Shown one piece after another: positions 34,133 to 42,499 of a DNA stretch of 64,000 nt. This stretch comes from Bacillota bacterium (GTDB lineage: Bacteria > Bacillota > Bacilli > Alicyclobacillales > SLC66), in the NCBI GenBank assembly GCA_021828865.1, contig JAJZCW010000001.1, forward strand, positions 19,851 through 83,850, given 5' to 3'. Every line of letters starts with the position of its first letter. Within the stretch, counting starts at the first letter, position 1. The translations under genes were made by a program, and so were the position numbers. The notes below the pieces were generated by a model. It ran no database searches, was not told the origin of the DNA, and saw only the letters and a list, made by a program, of their open reading frames with translations.

Positions 34133-35235
34133 GACATTAGGGCTTTTATCACGATATCCTCTGGGACGTCTCTCATCATTTTCACTTCACCGACCCCGCT
34201 TGGCATTACAAATGCTAAACTTCGCAGTTCCGCTTTTTTGTCCCTGCGCATTTGATCCACCAGTGCTTCTTGTTCTTCTGAAGTTTTCAGCGCATCTGGA
34301 AGTGAGGTGGGCAAGTGACAACGGGTTAACAATTGGCCTAGCCGCTCCTTGATGCCTGGTTCTGACAAGCCAAGCAGGTGGGAGATTTCTGTCTCCACCA
34401 TCATTCCAATGGCCACTGCTTCCCCATGTGTATACGTGCCGTATTCCATCGCTTCAATCGCATGTCCAACCGTGTGCCCAAAATTAAGGATGGCGCGAAG
34501 ACCTGTTTCTTTCTCATCCTGACTGACCACGTTCGCTTTTACCTGACATGACATGTAGAGCAAATCGGTCAATTTGTTCTGGTCTTTTTGGAGAAGATCC
34601 TCTGCACTTTCTTCAATGTAGTAAAAAAGCTCAGGACTCATGATCATGCCGTGTTTAATGGCTTCTGCCATCCCGCTTGCCATTTCCCGATCAGGAAGTG
34701 ACTCTAATAATTTCACATCGTAAATCACGAGTTCCGGTGAATGAAAAGCACCGACTAGATTTTTCCCCTCCGGCAAATTGACGGCTACTTTCCCGCCAAT
34801 ACTGGAGTCATGGGCTAGAAGTGTGGTGGGAATCTGGATAAACCTAACCCCCCGCATATACGTGGCGGCAACAAATCCTGCCAGATCTCCTGTAACCCCT
34901 CCGCCTAAGGCGAGAAAAACCGCTTTGCGATCAAGCCCCGCTTTGATGGCAACTTGATAAAGTTGCCCTGCCATTTCCAGCGACTTGGAGTGTTCACCGC
35001 TTGGAATAGCAAAAGAGGCCATCACAGGGTATTGATTTTTAAGTGAAGTTTTCACCTGTTCGGGATAACCTAGCGGATCTAGCGCCTCATCATAGACCAA
35101 AAAAAGGGGAGCGTTGTGTTCGATGACACTGGATAAGTATTCGTCAATGTGCGTTAACAGCCCACTTCCGATAATTACTTCGTAATCGCCTGTTTGAGAC
35201 TGGACCTTTAGCTTTCGGATCATTCCATTCTGCAA
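34129..35235 (-). CDS. aroB: 3-dehydroquinate synthase
   Basis: A 368-aa NAD+/metal enzyme, second step of the shikimate pathway. NAD-binding GGGVTGDLAGFVAATYMRGVRFIQIPTTLL is split as GGGVTGDLAGF and IQIPTTLLAHDSSIGGK; zinc ligands are in EAIKHG, LNFGHTVGHAIEAM and TYTHGEAVAIGM. Start TTG at 35233-35235 with GAGGTGAAGG upstream. It follows aroC by 11 bases, and the trp promoter overlaps its end, matching the Bacillus aro-trp arrangement (aroH is absent). Confidence 0.97.
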   Translation of the reverse strand: MQNGMIRKLKVQSQTGDYEVIIGSGLLTHIDEYLSSVIEHNAPLFLVYDEALDPLGYPEQVKTSLKNQYPVMASFAIPSGEHSKSLEMAGQLYQVAIKAGLDRKAVFLALGGGVTGDLAGFVAATYMRGVRFIQIPTTLLAHDSSIGGKVAVNLPEGKNLVGAFHSPELVIYDVKLLESLPDREMASGMAEAIKHGMIMSPELFYYIEESAEDLLQKDQNKLTDLLYMSCQVKANVVSQDEKETGLRAILNFGHTVGHAIEAMEYGTYTHGEAVAIGMMVETEISHLLGLSEPGIKERLGQLLTRCHLPTSLPDALKTSEEQEALVDQMRRDKKAELRSLAFVMPSGVGEVKMMRDVPEDIVIKALMS

Positions 35236-35246
35236 TCGCCTTCACC

Positions 35247-36416
35247 TCACATTTTAGATTTTAAATATGATTGGTAGGAAGCATAATTGCGACTGGTTTC
35301 TTCCATTGAGTCTCCGGCAAATTTCTCCATAAATGCTACGGCAATGGTCCATGCCACCACATTCTCCCCAATCACTGATGCCGCTGGCGCCGCGCAAGTG
35401 TCGGAGCGCTCGATGGTGGCAAGGTATGGCTCTTTTGTGATCATATCGACACTTGGTAGCGGTTTGTAAAGCGTAGGTATGGGTTTCATGGCCGCACGGG
35501 CCGTTATCGGTTCACCATTGGAAATGCCACCCTCAATTCCCCCGGCTCCATTGGTGTTTCTGTAGTACCCTTTTTCCTTGCTGTAATAGAGTGCATCGTG
35601 TACCTGAGAACCTGGTTTGGTTGCGGCTTCAAATCCAAGGCCAATTTCAACGCCCTTAATCGCCTGTATACTCATGAGGGCGCTGGCGATCTTGCCGTCA
35701 AGTCGATTCTCAGGTAGCGCATAACTGCCTAGACCTATCGGCACTCCTGTCACGATGACTTCAAAAATACCGCCTAGCGTGTCGCCATTTTCTTTTGCCT
35801 GTTCAATGGCTTTCATCATGGCTTCTGCCGCATCAGCATCTGCACAGCGTACTGGAGAATTGTCCGCTATTTTAGCCAATTCCTCAATCGTCAAATCCGC
35901 AAGTTTTTGCTGATCCGCCTTTACTTCACCAATTTGAACGATGTGTCCATAAACGTGTATGCCAAAAAGTTGCAACAGTTGCCTCGCCACCGCGCCAATC
36001 GCAACCAGTGTGGCTGTGTTTCTGGCACTGGCACGCTCCAGTGTGTTGCGAATGTCAGTAAAATCATACTTTAGCGCCGCGGGTAGGTCGGCATGTCCCG
36101 GACGAGGTTTCGTGATGATGTTCAGATCTTCAGGTGAATCGCCCGTTGGTGACATTCGGGAAACCCAATTCTTATAATCTTTATTTTCAATTTTCATGGT
36201 GAGTGGCGTACCTAGCGTTTTGTTAAATCGTAACCCTGTTAAAAATTCCACCTGATCCGATTCAATTTTCATACGATACCCTCTGCCATATCCCTGTTGC
36301 CGTCGCCATAATTGATGGTTGATGGCAGCTGTATCCAATTGGAGGTTAGCTGGTAGCCCCTCAATCACTGCGATCAGTGCTGGCCCATGCGACTCCCCTG
36401 CGGTCAAATAGCGCAA
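35247..36416 (-). CDS. aroC: Chorismate synthase
   Basis: A 389-aa FMN-dependent lyase making chorismate from EPSP, named aroF in B. subtilis. Signature blocks: RYLTAGESHGPALIAVIEGLP, RRQQGYGRGYRMKIE, TGLRFNKTLGTPL, KPRPGHADLPAALKY, RNTLERASARNTA and NGAGGIEGGISNGEPI. Start TTG at 36414-36416 behind AGGAGGAGAGG. First gene of an aroC-aroB unit; the feed-forward product chorismate is used by the adjacent trp and tyrA genes. Confidence 0.97.
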   Translation of the reverse strand: MRYLTAGESHGPALIAVIEGLPANLQLDTAAINHQLWRRQQGYGRGYRMKIESDQVEFLTGLRFNKTLGTPLTMKIENKDYKNWVSRMSPTGDSPEDLNIITKPRPGHADLPAALKYDFTDIRNTLERASARNTATLVAIGAVARQLLQLFGIHVYGHIVQIGEVKADQQKLADLTIEELAKIADNSPVRCADADAAEAMMKAIEQAKENGDTLGGIFEVIVTGVPIGLGSYALPENRLDGKIASALMSIQAIKGVEIGLGFEAATKPGSQVHDALYYSKEKGYYRNTNGAGGIEGGISNGEPITARAAMKPIPTLYKPLPSVDMITKEPYLATIERSDTCAAPAASVIGENVVAWTIAVAFMEKFAGDSMEETSRNYASYQSYLKSKM

Positions 36417-36472
36417 TTCCTCTCCTCCTAAGCTCTCTATTTTCTCTCTCGTGGTGGAAACAAATTTTTCAC

Positions 36473-36501
36473 ATTATACAATACACTGAAGAATGTCGCC
36501 A
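36473..36501 (-). promoter_or_regulatory. Possible promoter of aroC-aroB
   Basis: Minus-strand TATAAT at 36473-36478, preceded by TTG (TTGTATAAT); the -35 region is poor (TGGCGA at 17-base spacing). Lies in the 95-base gap between the M42 genes and aroC, ~60 bases before the aroC start. Confidence 0.4.
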
Positions 36502-36511
36502 CGAAACTGCA

Positions 36512-37537
36512 TCAATAGGTGAAATGGGTAAACAACTTGTCGCTTCGAAGCCAAGCCTCAAGCAGTTTGCGCATGTTCTCCACATCATCCATATGCACCA
36601 TTTGTGATGGAGAATCCAGGTATCTCATGGGAACGGACAATCCACACGTAGGGACCCCACTTCGACTGACTTGAATGGCACTAGCATCCGAGCGAGCGGT
36701 CGATGCGACCTCAATTTGTGCAGGGATTTGATCGCTCTCAGCCAATTGAATCAGGTAATCTCGAAGTGCAGGGGCAACCACCATTGCAGCGTCTTGCGCT
36801 TTAATCGCTACCCCGCCTCCCATTTTCACCTGAATGTTTTTCGATTTTGGCGTGTCCCCAGCCGGTGTGGCACCTAGCACCATTGCCAAATCCGGGTTGA
36901 TGCGATAGCCTGCCACTTGAATGCCTCTCGAACCAACCTGTTGTTGCGTGGAAAACACCACCACTAGTTGAAAAGAAAGTTGTATTTTTTCAAGCAAATC
37001 TACCGCCACTGCGCAGGACACACGGTTATCTAGAGCATGGCTCAATAGTACTCTGGGAGTGATTTCCTGAAACTCATAGTCAAATGCAGCGGCATCACCG
37101 ATTTGTACCAGTTTATGCGCATCCTCTTTGCTACGAACGGCAATATCGATAAATAAATTCGGAAATTCCACTTTATCTCTGGCTACATCGCCATCAGCAG
37201 CAATGACTCCTGCAATTTTGGTGCGGGCAAACTGGACCCGTTGGCCGATGAGTTCGCTTGGTTTTAGGTGACCAAGTGGTGCAATCCGAAGAAATCCGTC
37301 TTCATCGATATCGACGACAGAAACGCCCGGTTCATCCATGTGTGCAGAAATTAATACTGTTTTCGTAATGGCAGAAGAATTCGATTGCGGTTTTTTAATG
37401 GCATACAAATTACCTAAGACATCGGTGTACACTTCATCAGCAACGGACTCGATCTTAGTTCGGATAGCTCTCGCAATTTCTGCCTCTGAACCTGCAGGTC
37501 CGGGGATTTTCGCAAAAGATTGGATTAGTTCTTTCAT
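36512..37537 (-). CDS. M42-family peptidase homologue, probably catalytically inactive
   Basis: A 341-aa protein of the TET/M42 aminopeptidase fold. The first metal motif SAHMDEPG and bridging HALDNRVSC are kept, but the catalytic/ligand pair normally read QEE is QQQ here (residues 198-200, TQQQVGSRG), and the following ligand position reads MVLGATP where the paralogues have an acidic residue (VVEGTV, AIDVCH). Loss of the general base and metal ligands predicts no peptidase activity. It is the last of three tandem M42 genes and overlaps the stop of the middle one by four bases. It could be a regulatory or structural subunit of a mixed TET particle; that is inference. Confidence 0.85.
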   Translation of the reverse strand: MKELIQSFAKIPGPAGSEAEIARAIRTKIESVADEVYTDVLGNLYAIKKPQSNSSAITKTVLISAHMDEPGVSVVDIDEDGFLRIAPLGHLKPSELIGQRVQFARTKIAGVIAADGDVARDKVEFPNLFIDIAVRSKEDAHKLVQIGDAAAFDYEFQEITPRVLLSHALDNRVSCAVAVDLLEKIQLSFQLVVVFSTQQQVGSRGIQVAGYRINPDLAMVLGATPAGDTPKSKNIQVKMGGGVAIKAQDAAMVVAPALRDYLIQLAESDQIPAQIEVASTARSDASAIQVSRSGVPTCGLSVPMRYLDSPSQMVHMDDVENMRKLLEAWLRSDKLFTHFTY

Positions 37538-38562
37538 TGGATAGGATGGCCTCCTTTTTCAATCTTGCCAAGTACTGCACTAATCAATCGGATCGTATTT
37601 TCATAATCGTCAAGGTGTATGATTTGGGCAGGTGCATGAATATAACGGGTGGGGACACTAATTCCCGCGCTGATGATGCCCATTTCCGTGAGGTGAATAG
37701 CCCCCACATCATTGGCCCCCCCGACTGTGCGTCGGTATTGAACGGGAATTTGCTCTTCTCCCGCGACACCTTTTATAAAATCGCGAAACTTAGCGTGACC
37801 AATTGTTCTGCCATCTACGACGGACAATGCGGGACCTGCCCCTTGCTTCGTAGATTCAGCATGACTAGGAGTGCCCGCTACATCAAAGCAAACAGTGCCT
37901 TCTACCACGATGGCAAGGTCAGGTTTCACGCGAAATGCAACGGGACCAGCACCGCGAAGTCCTGTTTCTTCCTGGACAGTGAATGCAAATACCAGTGGCA
38001 ACGTGGTAGGTTGCTTTAAAAGTTCGATCAATACGGCACAACCCACGCGGTCATCGAAAGATTTAGATTTTGCCCGACGATCGCCAAATTCTTCGTATTC
38101 TGTGGCAAAAACAGCCAGGTCGCCAATCTCCACAAGATTTTCCGCTTGTTCGCGGTTTTTTGCCCCAATATCTATGTAAAGCTGATTCAATTCCAGCGGT
38201 TTTGTCCGCTCTTCAGGCTGTTGCAAATGAATGGCTTTTGCGCCAATCACGCCGTAATGACGTTTTTCGCCCACTCTTACCACTTTGGAAACAAGGATCC
38301 GCGGATCGACACCACCAAGCGGTCGGAATCGCAAAAGACCGTTCTCTTCGATATTGACGATCATAAACCCCACTTCGTCCATATGAGCAGCAAGCAATAT
38401 TTTTGTCCCTTTTGCGCCTGGGTTCTTTTCCACGATCAAGGAGCCAAGCGCGTCCGTATAAACGTGATCCGCGTACGGCTTGACCTCTTCATAAATCACT
38501 TGCCTGATTTCGTCCTCGAAACCGGATGGGCCAAACGCCTCAGTTAATTTTTTAAGTACCAT
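37534..38562 (-). CDS. M42-family metallo-aminopeptidase
   Basis: A 342-aa enzyme of the glutamyl-aminopeptidase/TET type that usually forms a hollow dodecamer trimming peptides. All metal and catalytic residues are present: LAAHMDEVGFM, KSFDDRVGC, VQEETGLRGA, VVEGTVCFD and the terminal histidine in ATRYIHAP-like VPTRYIHAPAQ. Start ATG at 38560-38562 with GGAGG eight bases upstream. Overlaps its neighbours on both sides, so the three genes are one operon. Confidence 0.92.
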   Translation of the reverse strand: MVLKKLTEAFGPSGFEDEIRQVIYEEVKPYADHVYTDALGSLIVEKNPGAKGTKILLAAHMDEVGFMIVNIEENGLLRFRPLGGVDPRILVSKVVRVGEKRHYGVIGAKAIHLQQPEERTKPLELNQLYIDIGAKNREQAENLVEIGDLAVFATEYEEFGDRRAKSKSFDDRVGCAVLIELLKQPTTLPLVFAFTVQEETGLRGAGPVAFRVKPDLAIVVEGTVCFDVAGTPSHAESTKQGAGPALSVVDGRTIGHAKFRDFIKGVAGEEQIPVQYRRTVGGANDVGAIHLTEMGIISAGISVPTRYIHAPAQIIHLDDYENTIRLISAVLGKIEKGGHPIQ

Positions 38563-39611
38563 GTCAGTTCCTCCACAAAATCCGAATTAAGGTTGGCAAT
38601 GAAATGTGCCAATAGCAATCCGGCATTTTTCACATCGGAAAATTCCAAAGTTTCTACAGAAGTGTGCATGTAACGAAGGGGAATGGAAATCAGCGCGGTG
38701 GGAATGCCCATTTGAACCACCTGCAAGTTATCTGCATCAGTCCATGTGGGTCCTTGGCTCACTTCAATTTGAAATGGGATACGCGCCTTTTTTGCGGTAT
38801 CCAGCAACTTTTTGTAGAGCTTGGGGTGAATCCGTGGGCCAAACGTGATGACTGGCCCGTCCCCTAATTTTTTAGCTAAATCCGCTTCCACGCCAGGCAT
38901 TTCGCCATGACAAACATCGATCGCGATCGCGAGATCAGGCTGCAGACGAAAACCTGCTGTCTCTGCCCCAAAAGCACCAATTTCTTCTTGCGTTGTTGCA
39001 ACCGCGTATACATCCGGCTGAAAACGGAGTTTTTTCAGTTGTTCGAGGCATATGGCAAGCGCGGTGACACTCGCTCGATTGTCCATCGATTTGCCGCTCA
39101 TGCGGTCGCCTGCGAGTTCCATCGTTTTCCTTCGAATGGTCAGTCTGTCGCCAACTCTGACGAGTTCCCGCACTTTGGCTTCTGCCATGCCTAGGTCTAC
39201 AAAAAGCTCATCTAATGGGACGCTTTTTTTTCTTTCTTCCAATGTGGACAAGTGCGGTGGCTTGGAACCGATGATCCCGTAGAGGTGTTCCCTGCCAAAG
39301 ACCGTGACTTCTTGTCCCAACAAGGTTCGCGGGTCAAATCCCCCCACTTGAGCGATTCGCAAAAAGCCCCCGTCACCAATTTTCTTGACAATCAGTGTAA
39401 TCTCATCCAAATGGGCTGCCAGCATAATGCGAGGATGACGACCCAGCCCCTCGCCATTTTTACGCATGATTACGTTACCTAGGTAATCCACGCTCACTTC
39501 GTCGACGAGATTACGGACTTTATCCATTAAAATCTTACGTGGTTCACCCTCATCTCCCGAGCCTCCGACAGATTCTGTCAATTGGCTGAGCAAGGCTTTG
39601 TCATTTTGCAA
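38544..39611 (-). CDS. M42-family metallo-aminopeptidase
   Basis: A ~355-aa M42 peptidase. Ligand and catalytic motifs are intact: LAAHLDEIT, KSMDNRASV, TTQEEIGAFGAE, IAIDVCHGEMPG and PLRYMHTSVE. It is divergent from the middle gene (only moderate identity by eye), so the triplication is old. Start TTG at 39609-39611, ten bases after GAGGAG; the upstream ATG frame lacks a site and overlaps the pseudouridine synthase end. Ends overlapping the next M42 gene by 19 bases. Confidence 0.9.
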   Translation of the reverse strand: MQNDKALLSQLTESVGGSGDEGEPRKILMDKVRNLVDEVSVDYLGNVIMRKNGEGLGRHPRIMLAAHLDEITLIVKKIGDGGFLRIAQVGGFDPRTLLGQEVTVFGREHLYGIIGSKPPHLSTLEERKKSVPLDELFVDLGMAEAKVRELVRVGDRLTIRRKTMELAGDRMSGKSMDNRASVTALAICLEQLKKLRFQPDVYAVATTQEEIGAFGAETAGFRLQPDLAIAIDVCHGEMPGVEADLAKKLGDGPVITFGPRIHPKLYKKLLDTAKKARIPFQIEVSQGPTWTDADNLQVVQMGIPTALISIPLRYMHTSVETLEFSDVKNAGLLLAHFIANLNSDFVEELTWYLKN

Positions 39612-39618
39612 TCGGTGG

Positions 39619-40533
39619 TCACTCCTCATCAGAAAGTGGTAAAGAAAGTACTTTTTCCAGCGAAATCAAATCATCAGGAAGCGGCGAATACAGATTGATG
39701 GCGTGATGGGTAAATGGGTGTTCAAATGATAGGATCGCTGCATGCAAGGCTTGCCTTATCAGACCATATTCGTTCGCGATTCCGTATAAACCGTCTCCCA
39801 GTATGTAGTGGCCAAGATGGGTCAAGTGGACGCGAATTTGATGAGTCCTCCCCGTTTCAAGCGAGACATGCACTTTGGTAGCACGGCCTTCAGGAAACCA
39901 TTGTAGCACTTTGAGATGGGTGATTGCACGGCGACCGTCAGGGACCACGCCTCGCTTTACCGTTTGGTCTGCAAGTAGTCCAATAGGGGCATCAATCGTT
40001 AGTTGAGCTTGTTCTATTCGACCACTTGCAAAAGCGATGTATTCCCGTTTGATTTCTCGTCGCTTTAGTGCTTTTTCCATTCTTTCCAGTGCTAACTTGT
40101 GTTTGGCGATGATCAGTAGGCCGGACGTATGCCTATCCAACCGATGTAATGGGCGAAACGGATAATGCTCCCCTTTTATTTGCATGGCAAACAAAACCGC
40201 ATTGGCAAGGGTGCCCGTTCGCTCTTTCGCGGTGGGATGCACTAACATGTTCGCTGGTTTATCGACGATCAGCAGATGTTCATCTTCAAATGCCACTTTG
40301 AAATTCAGGTCTTCTGGCAAGAGTAAACTTGGCTGATCATGGGGGGCATCCACCGTGACAAGGTCGCCTTTGTGTACCCGTCCGGTTAAAAACGCAGATT
40401 CACCGTTCACCCGTATTAACTGTTGCTCCAACATTTTGCGACGAAGCAATCGACCAGCTCCAAGCGGTCTGATCACTTCTTTTAGCATCATACCGTCTTC
40501 TAGTTCGCCTACCATTTTTTCGAAATATCGCAT
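39619..40533 (-). CDS. RluA-family RNA pseudouridine synthase
   Basis: A 304-aa enzyme converting specific uridines of rRNA or tRNA to pseudouridine. An N-terminal S4-like RNA-binding part (about 15-70, GRLLRRKMLEQQLIRVNGE) precedes the catalytic domain with PLHRLDRHTSGLLI, whose Asp is the nucleophile, then LETGRTHQIRVHLTHLGH. The target site cannot be assigned (RluD/YlyB/YjbO type). The ribosome-binding site before the ATG is weak. It probably leads the M42 operon, whose first gene starts at its stop. Confidence 0.92.
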   Translation of the reverse strand: MRYFEKMVGELEDGMMLKEVIRPLGAGRLLRRKMLEQQLIRVNGESAFLTGRVHKGDLVTVDAPHDQPSLLLPEDLNFKVAFEDEHLLIVDKPANMLVHPTAKERTGTLANAVLFAMQIKGEHYPFRPLHRLDRHTSGLLIIAKHKLALERMEKALKRREIKREYIAFASGRIEQAQLTIDAPIGLLADQTVKRGVVPDGRRAITHLKVLQWFPEGRATKVHVSLETGRTHQIRVHLTHLGHYILGDGLYGIANEYGLIRQALHAAILSFEHPFTHHAINLYSPLPDDLISLEKVLSLPLSDEE

Positions 40534-40615
40534 CGTTTTCTGCTACCACCTGACATGAATCTAAAAATAAGCGTGTATACTTGTACCGAGGATTGATGCA
40601 AAGTAGGTGAATTCT

Positions 40616-41203
40616 GTGAATCGTCGAGCCTTTTCTTTCGGATTCTTGAGTGGGGTGCTCACCCTTGCCATTGCCACTATGATCACACTTTTTGGGATGT
40701 ACTTCTACTGGAATGATGCTGCGGGCAATACAACGGTATTTGTTTCCCAACCGGTGGCAAAAAATAGTGAAAGCAATCAGGTTCACCTATACTTCCCATT
40801 GGAAAAATTCCTGTCGTGGAGTTCAACGCCCAGTTTACAATTAGCATTGATCCAAAGCCAAGTCCGAGTGCGCATCTTTCGCCAACCGTTTGCTTCTCTA
40901 CCCATCCAATTAACGATCGACATTCTTGGCGTGCCTAGCGTTTGGCATGGATTTTTTATGCTGAAAAACGTGAAAGGATATGTGGATCACATCCCCATCC
41001 CGGCAAACATCTTGTTCACCGCCATTGCTGCAGAGGGTGGCAAGTATGGGGTGCGTGTCAACGAAACACGCGACACTATCTTTATTGACCGAACATTTGG
41101 CGCCTATCGATTGACTGGTTATGACGAAACTAGCAAAGATCTCATTATTACCATGCCAGTGAGCACCGTGCTGAAGGCCGCCCAAAATCAGACGACATTA
41201 TAA
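40616..41203 (+). CDS. Membrane-anchored protein, possibly YpmS-like (DUF2140)
   Basis: A 195-aa protein with one N-terminal membrane helix (about residues 6-32) and an extracytoplasmic domain of beta-rich character (SQVRVRIFRQPFASLPIQLTIDILG, GYVDHIPIPANILF, YDETSKDLIITMPVS). Layout and the final ITMP motif resemble YpmS-type proteins, but I am not sure of the family. Start GTG at 40616, six bases after AGGTG; an alternative GTG lies three codons upstream. Divergent from the pseudouridine synthase; its 3' end converges on the toprim gene. Confidence 0.65.
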   Translation: MNRRAFSFGFLSGVLTLAIATMITLFGMYFYWNDAAGNTTVFVSQPVAKNSESNQVHLYFPLEKFLSWSSTPSLQLALIQSQVRVRIFRQPFASLPIQLTIDILGVPSVWHGFFMLKNVKGYVDHIPIPANILFTAIAAEGGKYGVRVNETRDTIFIDRTFGAYRLTGYDETSKDLIITMPVSTVLKAAQNQTTL

Positions 41204-41205
41204 CT

Positions 41206-41520
41206 TCAAATCAGTTCGTTTTTCTCCAATATCTCTTGCAGGTATTCTTCCGGTGTATTTTCTACTTCTCCAAATTCTTTTTTGGTATGCAAATGAATCG
41301 CATCAGGAAATTCTTCGCTTAAGATCCCGCGAATCCTTCTCCCCACCAGGTCGCTGTCAGTAAAGATATATACCTCTAAATCGGCACACGTTTCCCTAAT
41401 TTGCTGCAATCTGTCCTCAGTGGGAATGCCATAGGTGCACAGGATCATAAACCCTGAAGGCAGTAACTTCTGCAACCGCTCTTTATCGTGTATGCCTTCG
41501 ACGATCATGACGGAGGGCAC
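41206..41520 (-). CDS. Small toprim-domain protein
   Basis: A 104-aa single toprim domain: VMIVEGIHDKERL (conserved Glu), YGIPTEDRLQQI and YIFTDSDLVGRRIRGIL (the DxD metal-binding pair). Toprim domains occur in topoisomerases, primases and RNase M5; the isolated domain could be a small nuclease, as in YusF-like Bacillus proteins, but the substrate is unknown. Start GTG at 41518-41520 behind AAGGGGAT. It follows the EamA transporter by five bases. Confidence 0.8.
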   Translation of the reverse strand: MPSVMIVEGIHDKERLQKLLPSGFMILCTYGIPTEDRLQQIRETCADLEVYIFTDSDLVGRRIRGILSEEFPDAIHLHTKKEFGEVENTPEEYLQEILEKNELI

Positions 41521-41525
41521 CCATT

Positions 41526-42488
41526 CTATCCCCTTTCCTTGCGAACCGATTTTGGCTTGCTGGCTAAAAGTATGACCATCAAAACGATCAGGAATCCTCC
41601 TATCATCGAGGTCATTGTCAAATGAATGTGTAGGAAGGCAATGGAGACAATGGTGGCGGTAAGCGGTTCCGCGCTAGCAAGGAGACTTGTCTCAGCTGGA
41701 CTGATAAGTTTGATGCTTGCCAAATATAAATAAAAGGCGACGAACGTGCCGAAAATCACGACAAACGCAATTAATGATAATGAAGAAACAGTGAAATGGA
41801 CATGCGTTCGCCAAGGCTGATCAACCACGCTAAGAATCAATCCACCAATGACCATCGCCCAGCCCACCACCGTGGCTGTGCCATATTTATGTATCATTTT
41901 TTCAGGAAAAACAGTATAAAAAGCTAGCGTTACTGCTGAAACGAGCCCCCATATGAGTGCGGTCATGGAAATTTGAAGGCCATTGAATTTACCGCCCGTC
42001 ACCAGCATAAATGTGCCAAGAAAAGCGATCACTACTGCCAACAGCCATCGTTTTTCAGGTAATTTTCGTTGACCTAATGCTAGATAGATAGTCAGTATAG
42101 CGGGGCCCAGGTTTTGTAGGAGTGTGGCCATTGCGGCATTGCCGTAATGAATCGCGGCAAAGTAAGAGTATTGGACGCCGATCAACCCGAACAAGGAAAA
42201 AAGCAAAAGTCGAACTAGATCTTTCGCATGTTTAAATATTTGCAGTGCATCAGTAATACCCTGTCGTCCGATCACGAGGAGTACTAGCAAGATTCCTGAG
42301 ATCCCCATCCGAACATTAACCAACCAAAGTGGGGATATTCCCTTATGCTGAAAGAGCACTTGTGCTGCGGTTCCTGAAAGTCCCCACAGCACGGCCCCTG
42401 TCAGCACCATCGCCATTCCTTTTAAGTGAGTTGAAGTGCCTGTGGTAGGTTGTGCCTGTAAAGTTGGCGATGGAAACTGTTGATTCAT
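41526..42488 (-). CDS. EamA/DMT-superfamily transporter
   Basis: A 320-aa membrane protein with ten predicted helices in two EamA repeats (about 22-155 and 170-310). The first repeat has VLWGLSGTAAQVLF and the end of the first helix bundle reads AAIHYGNAAMATLLQNLGPAIL, typical of RhaT/YdcZ-like metabolite or amino acid exporters. Substrate not predictable. Start ATG with AAGGAG. It lies 11 bases after the M20 hydrolase gene, so it could export or import a product of that enzyme. Confidence 0.88.
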   Translation of the reverse strand: MNQQFPSPTLQAQPTTGTSTHLKGMAMVLTGAVLWGLSGTAAQVLFQHKGISPLWLVNVRMGISGILLVLLVIGRQGITDALQIFKHAKDLVRLLLFSLFGLIGVQYSYFAAIHYGNAAMATLLQNLGPAILTIYLALGQRKLPEKRWLLAVVIAFLGTFMLVTGGKFNGLQISMTALIWGLVSAVTLAFYTVFPEKMIHKYGTATVVGWAMVIGGLILSVVDQPWRTHVHFTVSSLSLIAFVVIFGTFVAFYLYLASIKLISPAETSLLASAEPLTATIVSIAFLHIHLTMTSMIGGFLIVLMVILLASKPKSVRKERG

Positions 42489-42499
42489 ACAAGAACTCC

